Source of the DNA: CAWUKT01 sp963923035
Lineage (GTDB): Bacteria; Bacteroidota; Bacteroidia; J057; JADKCL01
Reading direction: 5' to 3'
DNA length: 64,000 nt
NCBI GenBank assembly: GCA_963923035.1
Contig: CAWUKT010000029.1
Location: 1 to 64,000 of the forward strand
This document shows, in pieces, positions 1 to 8,000 of this stretch. Each line of letters begins with the position of its first letter. Positions within the stretch are counted from its first letter, which is position 1. Below the pieces are notes generated by a model. That model was not told where the DNA came from. It worked only from the letters and a program-made list of their open reading frames with translations, and did not search any database. The position numbers and the translations under genes were made by a program.

Positions 1-14
1 TTAAATAATATATT

Positions 15-30
15 AAGTTAAAGAACTTTC
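15..30 (-). promoter_or_regulatory. boxA-like antitermination element of a probable rRNA leader
   Basis: Read on the minus strand this stretch is GAAAGTTCTTTAACTT. Its core GTTCTTTAAC differs at one base from the Escherichia coli rrn leader boxA core GCTCTTTAAC. A small CTCT/AGAG hairpin at 30-41 lies just upstream, where E. coli has boxB. Together with the two tandem leftward promoters at 98-227, this suggests the leader of an rRNA operon whose 16S gene would begin beyond the left edge. No rRNA sequence is in the window, so the call is an inference from the leader alone. Confidence 0.55.
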
Positions 31-97
31 TCTATAAAGAGTGAGCTTGTTGCTCAGTAAAGGATTATTTTCAGAACCCTTTTTGTTTTTGCGAGTG

Positions 98-128
98 CAA
101 AGGTAAGAACCTTTTTTTAAACCGCAAA
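98..128 (-). promoter_or_regulatory. Leftward Bacteroidota-type promoter P1 (proximal)
   Basis: On the minus strand TTTG (128 to 125) is followed after exactly 19 bases by TACCTTTG (105 to 98). This matches the Bacteroidota primary sigma consensus TTTG-N19-21-TAnnTTTG at every conserved base. Transcription would start near position 91 and run off the left edge through the boxA-like element. The flanks are T/A-rich, as expected for a strong promoter. Confidence 0.7.
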
Positions 129-196
129 TGTTTTTCTGATTTTTTTATTCTTTCAGTTGAACCCTTTCTCAACAATTTTTTGAAGCGAAAGGACTA

Positions 197-227
197 CAAA
201 GGTAGGGCGGCCGAATTAATCCGCAAA
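197..227 (-). promoter_or_regulatory. Leftward Bacteroidota-type promoter P2 (distal)
   Basis: This is a second perfect TTTG-N19-TACCTTTG promoter on the minus strand (TTTG at 227 to 224, TACCTTTG at 204 to 197). It lies exactly 99 bp upstream of P1, and both share TTTGCGG at the -33 element. Tandem strong promoters of identical design are typical of rRNA operons. Confidence 0.7.
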
Positions 228-355
228 ATAAATCTTGTCGAAATCCCGAAAGCAACTGATAATCAAGCGGTAAATTTTACACCTTTTTTCGGAGGGCAGT
301 TTATAGCTCATTGGGGACAGTTGCTAGTGGGCTGGGGATAAGCGTTCTATGCTTC

Positions 356-892
356 TCAGAACTTGTTCCGCCACATCATGGATTCCACCGGCCGAATGTT
401 CCGATCGGTGTACTTGGCGCTCTTCTTCTTGTCGTAGGGACGCAGCACTTCTCCGTCCACCATGAAGTAGATGAGCTGGCCGATGGGCATCCCGGCGTAG
501 ACCCGGACGGGCATTGTCACCGAGATCTCCAGGGTCCAGTGGTTGCAGAAGCCGACATCACCCTTCCCGGCGGTCGCATGGATGTCGATGCCCAGACGGC
601 CCACACTGCTCTTCCCCTCCAGGAACGGCACGTAGTTGAACGTCTCGGTATACTCGAGCGTGGAGCCCAGGTAGAGCACGTTGGGCTCCAGAACGATCCC
701 CTCCTCGGGAATCTGGAAGTGCTTGACCTCGTTGTGGCTCCTGGCGTCCAGCACCTCGCTCTCATAGCGGGCCAAGTGGGGGGACAAATGGACATCGTAA
801 CTGTTGCTGCCGAGTTGTTCCCGGTCGTAGGGCTCAATGACGATGTCGCCGCGGTCAATCGCGGCGAGAATATTCGCGTCGGATAGAATCAT
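356..892 (-). CDS. dcd: dCTP deaminase
   Basis: The 178-residue protein has the size and motifs of dCTP deaminase, which converts dCTP to dUTP in the cytoplasm on the pathway to dTMP. Visible motifs are LGSNSYDVHL near the N-terminus, the nucleotide-binding EGKSSVGRLG (residues 92-101) and HWTLE with the probable catalytic Glu122. The trimeric dUTPase fold is expected. I cannot tell whether it is mono-functional or the bifunctional deaminase/dUTPase type. The ATG lies 3 bases after the stop of the DivIVA-domain gene, so the two are probably co-transcribed. The gene runs toward the putative rRNA leader at the left edge. Confidence 0.93.
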   Translation of the reverse strand: MILSDANILAAIDRGDIVIEPYDREQLGSNSYDVHLSPHLARYESEVLDARSHNEVKHFQIPEEGIVLEPNVLYLGSTLEYTETFNYVPFLEGKSSVGRLGIDIHATAGKGDVGFCNHWTLEISVTMPVRVYAGMPIGQLIYFMVDGEVLRPYDKKKSAKYTDRNIRPVESMMWRNKF

Positions 893-895
893 GGA

Positions 896-2170
896 TTACA
901 GTTCATCTAGGATATCATCGAGGTCGCCGTCGTCCTCGCCGGCGCCTGAGATATTGCGGTCAAAAAAGGATTTGCGGGCCTCCTCGGTCTTGGCGGGAGG
1001 TTGGGAAGTGGCCTCCTTAGCGGGCGTCTCTTCGGCCTTGCGGCTCTTGATGACGATGCGGGGCCGCTCTTCTTTCGAATCGCCGGGCGCTTCCGTCTTG
1101 GCCTCGGCTCCGGCCGCCGGGACGTCCTGTTGCCCGGGCGCCTTGGTTTCCGCAACCACAGGCTTCTCTTCCACCTTCGGCTCGGCCTTCTCTACCGGAG
1201 CCGCTTCCTGCTTGGCGACGGGCTCGGCGGCCTTCTGCTCCGAGACGGGCGGCTTGGGATCCGGCTTCGGATCGGCCTTGGCTTCGGGCATGATCCGCAC
1301 CTTGGGCTCTTTCCGCCCTCCATTGGGCGGCACCTGGGGCTTGGGCTCTTCCTTCGCCTTGACTTCCGTCGGTGGCGGCGTGGCTTGCTTCTCCTTTACG
1401 TGCGGCACCTGGGCCTTGGCTTCCGTTGCCGGAGGCGTGGCGGCCTTGGCCTTGGGATCGGGCGTGACTGGCGGTTTTGCTTCGGCCTTCGTTTCCTGGG
1501 GCGCTTCTTGCTTGGGGGCCGGGGGAGCGGCCTTCTTTTCCGTTGCGGGAGGCGTCGGCTCTTTTTTCGCTTCCTCTTTCGCGGGTTCTTCCTTGGCTTT
1601 GGGATTGGCCTTGCCCGCCGGTGCCTCAGTCGCTTTTTTCTCCGCTTCTTTGGCCTTGGGTTCCTCTTTCTGCTTGGCTTCTTTCTTTTCCTCACTCCGG
1701 TCCGGCAATTCGAAGCGCTTCATTTCCTTCTCCTCAAAGGTCCGCAGCCGCTCGGTCTGGGCCGTCAAATAGCTCTGCAACTGCTTGAGGATCTCAGTCC
1801 GGCGGGCCATCAGGTCACGGATTTGTTTTTCGATCCGGTCCCGCTCGCCCAGGGCCTTGGTAATGATCTCATTGGCCTTGTCCTCGGCATTCTGGACCTT
1901 GGTCTCGGCGTCTTTCTTGGCCGTTTCGATGGTGGCCTTGGAAGTTTCCTCGGCCTGAAGCAAAGTTCTGTGCAGGACCGACTCTACCTCCCGGTGTTTT
2001 TGGACTTCCTTCTGCGACTTTTCCAGGTCGGTTTTGGTGCGCTTCAGGTCGTCCAGCACCCGTTCGTACTCGACGGCAATCGTGGCGAGAAAGCTCTGGA
2101 CTTCAGCCTTGTCGAATCCCCGCATGGCTTTCTTGAACTGGTGCTGCTTTATTTCGATGGGCGTGATCAT
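896..2170 (-). CDS. DivIVA-domain protein with long charged Pro/Lys/Glu tail
   Basis: The first roughly 170 residues match the DivIVA family: the N-terminal MITPIEIKQHQFKKAMRG segment with F-D-K-A-E-V-Q-S-F-L, then a long coiled coil rich in Glu, Lys and Arg. From about residue 175 to 400 the protein is low-complexity Lys/Glu/Pro/Ala, probably disordered, and it ends in an acidic tail with DDILDEL. DivIVA proteins are cytoplasmic scaffolds that bind curved membrane at poles and septa. What the long tail binds is unknown. I start at the ATG at 2170 because it gives the canonical DivIVA N-terminus; a TTG two codons upstream is less likely. It is probably in an operon with dcd. Confidence 0.85.
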   Translation of the reverse strand: MITPIEIKQHQFKKAMRGFDKAEVQSFLATIAVEYERVLDDLKRTKTDLEKSQKEVQKHREVESVLHRTLLQAEETSKATIETAKKDAETKVQNAEDKANEIITKALGERDRIEKQIRDLMARRTEILKQLQSYLTAQTERLRTFEEKEMKRFELPDRSEEKKEAKQKEEPKAKEAEKKATEAPAGKANPKAKEEPAKEEAKKEPTPPATEKKAAPPAPKQEAPQETKAEAKPPVTPDPKAKAATPPATEAKAQVPHVKEKQATPPPTEVKAKEEPKPQVPPNGGRKEPKVRIMPEAKADPKPDPKPPVSEQKAAEPVAKQEAAPVEKAEPKVEEKPVVAETKAPGQQDVPAAGAEAKTEAPGDSKEERPRIVIKSRKAEETPAKEATSQPPAKTEEARKSFFDRNISGAGEDDGDLDDILDEL

Positions 2171-2463
2171 GGTCAAATCTTCAAGTTGGGTTCGGTGAAG
2201 AACAGTCCTGCTTTTCCCGGACAGGGGGACATCGCAATGGATGAAAAGAACAGTACTGCCTTGATTTTTTTCGATAAAAGTACCCTATGGGTGGGCCAGG
2301 CGCTCGCACTGAGGCGGTTTGCCAAGCCATCAACGGACTAAATTAGTGATTTTCCACCTTCTTCCACCAACATTTGCACAGGGACCGTAAAGGGAAATAG
2401 CCAATTGAGGGAATGAAAAGAAATGGGCTGTGAAAAATCGAGGCAAGGAAGTATCTTTTTCGC

Positions 2464-2889
2464 ATGGAAATGGAACAAGGACCAAATCAAAGCCGGCGTC
2501 GCTTCATCAAGACCCTGGCCCTGGGAACGGCCGGGCTGGCTTTGACGAGTGGATTGACGGGATGCGAGCCGCCTGAACCGGAGAAATTGCTGGGGAAAGT
2601 GGCGGAATGGAAGGAAAAGGGAGAACTGAAGGGGGAATTCAATGGCAATTCGCTGTTGGTATGGCCGGACAAGGAGGGCAATCCGATCATTTTCTCCCTG
2701 ACCTGTACGCACAAGCAGTGTACGGTGGCGTGGAAAGAAAAAGTAGAGCAGTTCCAATGCCCTTGTCACGAAGGCAAGTACGACCGGGAGGGACGCGTCC
2801 TCTCCGGGCCGCCACCCAGTCCGCTCCGGCGCTACCGCGCCGAAATCCGCGGGGAAGACCTCTGGGTGATCAATGAGTACATCAGCTAA
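2464..2889 (+). CDS. Tat-exported Rieske [2Fe-2S] protein
   Basis: The 141-residue protein begins with a twin-arginine signal (SRRRFIK followed by a hydrophobic stretch ending in SGLTGC). The Cys could be lipidated or mark the end of the export region. The Rieske cluster ligands are present in two boxes, CTHKQC and CPCHEG, each giving one Cys and one His ligand plus the disulfide Cys. It therefore likely acts as a periplasmic electron-transfer protein. No cytochrome b gene adjoins it, so it is probably a stand-alone Rieske protein rather than a bc1 subunit. It is divergent from the DivIVA-domain gene, and its downstream side is the long repeat region. Confidence 0.88.
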   Translation: MEMEQGPNQSRRRFIKTLALGTAGLALTSGLTGCEPPEPEKLLGKVAEWKEKGELKGEFNGNSLLVWPDKEGNPIIFSLTCTHKQCTVAWKEKVEQFQCPCHEGKYDREGRVLSGPPPSPLRRYRAEIRGEDLWVINEYIS

Positions 2890-2967
2890 AGCTCCTCCAT
2901 TGCTGGTCCCCATTCGCCCGATGGCCGCGCTCCTCTGCTGCTACCGCGGCTGAATCTCATCATTTTA

Positions 2968-3315
2968 CCCTGCAACTACATCGGTGAGGTTGCTAACTAC
3001 CTCTGGCAAGTAGTTAACTACCTTGGTGACGTAGCTGGCTACCTCCGGAAAGCAGTTAACTACCTCGGTGAAGTAGCTAGCTACCTCTGGCAAGCAGTTA
3101 ACTACCTCAGTGAAGTAGCTAGCTACCTTCGGAAAGTAGTTAACTACCTTGGTGAAGTAGCTGGCTACTTCCGAAAAGCAGTTAACTACCTCGGTGAAGC
3201 AGCTAGCTACTTTCGAGAAGTAGTTAACTACCTCGGTGAAACAGCTAGCTACCTTTGGAAAGTAGTTAACTACCTCAGCAAGGTAGCTAGCTACCTCTGA
3301 CAAGTAGTTAATTCA
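2968..3315. repeat. 21-bp-phased palindrome array 1 (GTAGCTAGCTAC / GTAGTTAACTAC)
   Basis: From 2989 onward 16 units of a 12-bp palindrome start at 2989, 3010, 3031, 3052 and so on to 3304, always exactly 21 bp apart with no indel. A decayed 17th unit lies at 2968. Cores alternate strictly between GTAGCTAGCTAC (or its CTGG variant) and GTAGTTAACTAC, so the higher-order unit is 42 bp. The 9-bp spacers also alternate between two types, roughly YTYnGGnAA and YTYGGTGAA. The palindromes are better conserved than the spacers, and the end units are degenerate. The minus strand stays open because 21 is a multiple of 3, giving a 14-residue repeat, but there is no ATG start, so I treat it as a DNA element. 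Confidence 0.9.
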
Positions 3316-3450
3316 TTGATAATGGGGGAGCCTGAATTTGAGGGGTAAATGAGCTTGTCCTGTTAACAGCTCCATTTCCTGGCCCAACAAGTCATTGTGA
3401 ACCCAAGAAGAAATGATCTGATTTCTTACGCGCCAAACTACCTCCGGCCC

Positions 3451-3747
3451 CCAATTCAATGGCTCCCAGGACCAGTTCACGCGGTCGGCTCCCCGGCCAG
3501 TGAACTGGCCTTCATTTCCAGTTGCCCCTCTACCCCAGCCAATACCCCCTTCAACTACCTTGTGAAGTCAGTTAACTGGGTGTGGAAGCCAGTTCACTGG
3601 CTTTTGCATTGAGTTAACTGGGTTCAATAACCAGTTAACTGGGTTTGAAAACCAGTTAACTAGGTTGGGAACCCAGTTAACTCGGTATAATATCCAGTGA
3701 ACTGGATTTTTAGGCCAGTTGCCATGCATCCCACCCAAACTGAATGG
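3451..3747. repeat. 21-bp-phased palindrome array 2 (CCAGTTAACTGG)
   Basis: The core holds eight units starting at 3568, 3589, 3610, 3631, 3652, 3673, 3694 and 3715, exactly 21 bp apart. The consensus is the perfect palindrome CCAGTTAACTGG, with variants such as CCAGTTCACTGG and CCAGTGAACTGG. Degenerate copies flank it at 3451, 3472, 3497, 3519 and 3736, with spacing drifting to 22-25 bp on the left. It shares the GTTAAC centre and the pitch of array 1 but has different outer bases. The rest of the 2890-4194 gap is a pyrimidine-rich stretch (3771-3905) and the phhA leader. I saw no gene in it. Confidence 0.88.
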
Positions 3748-4194
3748 CTCCAACCACTGCCCCATTCTAATTCTCCTAACCCTCGTCCCATTCTCCCGCC
3801 CCCAATTCCACTCCCAAAATTTGCATATCTGCCCATTCCCCTCATTTTCACATTAATTCCGTCCCCAATTCTCACGTCTGCATTTCCCCGGCTCCCTCCC
3901 GTTCACTGGCAAAATGTCGCCGTTGGCTGACTTCCATCAACTTTTTTCAAATAAGGCCGTAATTGTATTGCAGATGAGCAAAGGAATCCCTTAATTGGTG
4001 TTCACATACTCGAACAATGAAATTGAATACAGTACATCCTATTTATCGTCGCTATTATTCTGCCCCCGGTGGAGCCGAAGTGATATAGATAGTTTTTGCT
4101 TGTCAAAATACATTGTCACCCGGTTCCACAAGAGCCGGGTGATTTTTTTTGGTCGAGGCTTTTTTTGAATACAACACCCGAAAATACCAGGACA

Positions 4195-4926
4195 ATGATC
4201 CAACAGTACGACAACTACACCCCCGAAAACCACGAGATTTGGGGCTTGCTCTTCGAAAGACAGGAAGAAAACCTTCAAGACAAGGCGTGCCAGGACTATC
4301 TGGATTGCCTTGACTCCTTGCGCGATGTCCACCACCACAATGCCATTCCCAATTTCCGCGCGCTCAATTCCGCACTTTGGGCGGGTACCGGTTGGACAAT
4401 TGAAGTCGTGAAAGGTCTGATTCCAGTAGATGAATTTTTCGAATTGCTCTCTCGTCGTCGTTTCTGCTCCTCCACGTGGGTCAGACGGCGGGACCAGTTG
4501 GACTACCTGGAAGAGCCGGATATGTTCCATGACATTTTTGGCCATGTCCCGCTGCTGATGCACCCGACCTACGCCGATTTCATGCAGAAGTTTGGTGCCC
4601 TGGGTGTCAAGTTTAAGGACTCGCCCGAGGCGGTGGCCATGTTGGAGCGGCTGTACTGGTTCACGGTTGAGTTTGGACTGATGAAAAACCAGGACGGATT
4701 GCGGATCTACGGTGCGGGCATCATGTCTTCCTTCGGCGAATCGAAGCAGATTTTCGAACAGGACATGACGGTCCACGACTTTGACATTGAATCCATCCTG
4801 CTCAAGCCCTTCCGCAAGGATGTGATGCAGACGGAATACTACGCCATCGAGTCCTTCGAGCAGCTCTGGAAGAGTTTGGAGGAAGCGGAATTGATTCTAA
4901 AAAGACACGCGATGGTCCCGGCCTGA
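4195..4926 (+). CDS. phhA: Phenylalanine 4-hydroxylase (aromatic amino acid hydroxylase)
   Basis: This is the catalytic domain of the pterin-dependent, iron(II) aromatic amino acid hydroxylases, which convert phenylalanine to tyrosine using oxygen and tetrahydropterin. The iron ligands are visible: His112 and His117 in FHDIFGHVP and Glu159 in WFTVEFGL, matching the H-x4-H...E pattern of the family. At 243 residues it is a typical bacterial single-domain form without an ACT regulatory domain. I start at the ATG at 4195; the frame stays open to an earlier ATG at 4096, but that segment looks non-coding. It appears to be a single-gene unit ending at a strong hairpin terminator at 4947-4982. Confidence 0.93.
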   Translation: MIQQYDNYTPENHEIWGLLFERQEENLQDKACQDYLDCLDSLRDVHHHNAIPNFRALNSALWAGTGWTIEVVKGLIPVDEFFELLSRRRFCSSTWVRRRDQLDYLEEPDMFHDIFGHVPLLMHPTYADFMQKFGALGVKFKDSPEAVAMLERLYWFTVEFGLMKNQDGLRIYGAGIMSSFGESKQIFEQDMTVHDFDIESILLKPFRKDVMQTEYYAIESFEQLWKSLEEAELILKRHAMVPA

Positions 4927-4946
4927 GCTTAACGCTTATCTATCAC

Positions 4947-4982
4947 AAACGCCCCCACGCCGAATCCGACGTGGGGGCGTTT
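4947..4982. terminator. Bidirectional hairpin terminator
   Basis: A perfect 13-bp stem, AAACGCCCCCACG with CGTGGGGGCGTTT, encloses a 10-base loop. A/T ends on both sides suit termination in both directions. It lies between the convergent phhA and the CEMIP-like gene. Confidence 0.85.
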
Positions 4983-5000
4983 GCGTGGGCATCGCTGCTC

Positions 5001-8000
5001 TTACTGTTTGATCACCTTGCGGAAGATCTGGCCGTCCGTTCCATGGCAACGGACAATGTATATGCCAGCCGGCAATTCGTTCGCACCAAATTGCCACTCC
5101 AATTGTTGTTGGCCATCCAGTGTTGCTGCGCGCAACGTGCGTCCCTGCATGTCCACCAACTGCACGCGGGGGAAATCCACCAGTGCCGAGCCGCTCAGGA
5201 CCAGGCGGTTCTGCATCGGGTTCGGGTATACCTGAAGGTCCAGCGAGGCCTCTGCCCCATCCACAACGACCGCGCCCATCTTCGCCGGTACCCCAGCACA
5301 GACACAGGCCGTGGTATAGACATCGTTGACCGTGGCGGGATTGCCATCGTTGCAAGGCTGCCCGACGAGGTTGTCGTCGAGGGTCGAGCAAATGTCGGCG
5401 AAGTCACAGACGCCATCGCCGTCGCTGTCGGTTCCCTCACAATCGGCCCGGATCCAATCGATCTCAAAGTTCACGCCGATGCCGCTAACCGGGTCGATCC
5501 GCAGCGCGGTGACCACCGAATTCCAACTGGAATGGCCCTGCATATTGAATTGGACCACCTGCCAGTTGCCGTTGCCCGTATAGGAACTGCTCACCCGCTT
5601 GCTGCCCGAGAAGCCCGGGGAAGCACTGGTGGTGAAGAAAATTTCCGTTCCAGAATTGCTGCTGGCCTTCATGCGGACGAACAAATGGGGAACGCGGTCG
5701 GCATCAAAATTGTAATCGCCATTCACGATATAGGGATCGCCAATGCCATTGCTGGTGCCCGTGAGGGCCGATCCATTGGCCAGGGGACTGGCCACATTGT
5801 TGAACGCATCCCAGCCTTCGAGGTCGCCATTGTTGTTGAATTCAGCCGCCAGATCAAAGGCATCGAAGGCGTGGCGACCGGCGGTGATTTCATCCGCATC
5901 GGCCATTTGGTCCCCATCCGTATCCAGTTGGGGGCTGCCGTAAGTTCCATTGTTGCTCCAGGAAACCGTCGTCAATTGCTGTCCAATAGCCGTCGTCGCC
6001 TTCACCTTGACATACAGGTCCCCCTGGTTCTGCAACCAGTATCCAGGCGTGCTGCCCGACTTCAAGGCCGCCAAACTTCCGTAGGGCGAAAAACCGGGCT
6101 GGCCATTGGAGAGGGATACCCCGCCCAACTTGCCGAAATCCTTGAACCGCAGGATCGTTTCGTCCCCGACCTGGGCATCCATCCAGTAAATCCGCACGTT
6201 CCGGGTACTCGGCAGGCTCTCGTACTCATAGGTATAGGTGAAGTCCTCGTTCACAATCAAGGGAAGCTGCTGGTGCTCCTTGAAGCCGTCGATATAATAG
6301 ACGCTGGCGGTTGGCGTACCGGCCTTGGTCCGGGTGACGGTCACGTTCGGGTTGTTGGCCGAAGCCGTATTGTAGGTCAGCAGTCCCAACGCGAATTGGT
6401 GATCGGAGCGGTACATCCGCGTCCAGTTCGGGGCCTGGTATTCGTCCCCCACCAATTGGAAGGGCTGGTTGCCCACCAAGGTTGTATTGGCCTTGCCGCT
6501 GATGGCGCCGTTGATGTCGCGGACGACGATGGACCAGAAACGGGGATGGCCCGGATCGTTCGCGCCGGAATAGGTCGGCGGGATATCGAAGTTGGGGAGG
6601 ACGGAATTGGGCAACCCAGTGAGGTCGGTGGTCGCGCCGGTGATGATGTGGTTGGGGTGCTTGGTTCCGGCCCCGGTATTGAGGAAAAAGCGGGTATTGG
6701 GCGCGTCCCAGCCCACGAAGTGGCAGTCCTTGAGGGTCGCCGCGCCATCGTAGATGCGGTAGGCGTAGCGGACATTTTCGGCCCGGAGGTTCTCGCCGGA
6801 GTTCGCGACGATGACCGACGAATCGACGATGCTGTAACTGGCCAGCATGCTGCCAATGAAGTTCTCCACGAACATGTTGTTGCGGAAGAACAGGTTGTCC
6901 GAGGGGCCTCCGGCTCCGATGCCGGAGTAGATGGCGATGCGGTTGGCGTAGAACAGGCAATTGCCCATGACGTGGTCGCTGTACTCGGCCCAGCCCGCAT
7001 TTTTCTTGATGGAGTGGTCGGGATTGAGTTGGTCGAAAATGTCAAACCCGTTCATACAGCTGTGGGCGACGTTCCGTTGGAAGGAAATCATCGGCAGCTT
7101 ATAGGGTTCGAGGCTGGAAAAACGGGGATCGGTGGCGGAAGCTCCCATGGGTTTCTTGGGGAAGGCAAACCAATATCCGGTCCCTTCGGTCCCGGCGGCC
7201 ACATTGTCCTCGAAGGTGTTCTGCGGATTGGTGATCCAATAGCTGGAAGGCGTCCGGTTCTGCTCCTCGTTGAATTCGTGGTCGGAGGGCGTCAGCGCCT
7301 CACTCGCCAGTGGCCGCTTGGTGAGCAGGACCACATTCTTGGTGATGACATTGAAGCGTTCACTGCCATCTTCCAGGAAGAGGCCGTGGCCGATGTGGTC
7401 GTAGCAGAAATTGCCTTCGGTGAGGGTGGAATTGGTGCCGTGGATGGTGATGGCACGGTTGAAGGACTTGTGGACGCTGTTGTTTTTGAAGTACTGGCCC
7501 TCGCCGTCGTCTCCGAGCATGTGCCAGTGCCAGGGATAGCGTCCCAGGATGGCCTTTTGGCCCATGTTGTAGAGTTCGATGCCTTCGACGTAGCCTTTGG
7601 AGCCCGTCATGAGCATGATGTGGCCCCCGAAGCCGCTGGCCGCAGCGGCTGCATTGCCCTGCACCTTGATATTGTGGGTCAGGACGCCCACTTCAGCCCG
7701 CAAATCGGCCGACCAGGACTGGCTGCCATTCGAGTAGTTCTTGATCTTGCCTACGTGGGGCTTGAGGAAGTTACTCGTGACGGTGATTTGATTGCCCGAA
7801 ACACTCTGAATCGTTCTTTTTTCCGCCTCATTCCAATCTCCCCGACTCGATACCACCACGATTTCATCGTTTTGTTCCCAATTCACATTCTCCATCAGGG
7901 TCAGCGTATTCGTATTCGGCACAATGTTCGCGGCCAATTTGCTCCAGCTTTTCTTCTCCAAGCCGTGCATCTCAATCGTCCCGGAATTCATCGCCCCAAT

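Noticed and set aside
2965..3303. Minus-strand open frame through array 1 encoding a 14-residue repeat (V-A-S-Y / V-V-N-Y heptads)
   Set aside because: It has only a TTG start inside the array. The palindromes are symmetrical at DNA level, and arrays 2 and 3 behave the same way with unrelated peptides. A 21-bp unit keeps any stop-free frame open. Some substitutions are conservative, so coding is not fully excluded.
2968..3747. CRISPR array
   Set aside because: There are no unique 30-40-bp spacers; the 9-bp spacers are themselves repeated, and no cas genes are present.
3568..3765. Minus-strand open frame through array 2 with P-V-N-W heptads
   Set aside because: It ends inside the array and its N-terminus is unique low-complexity sequence; best explained as a by-product of the 21-bp repeat.
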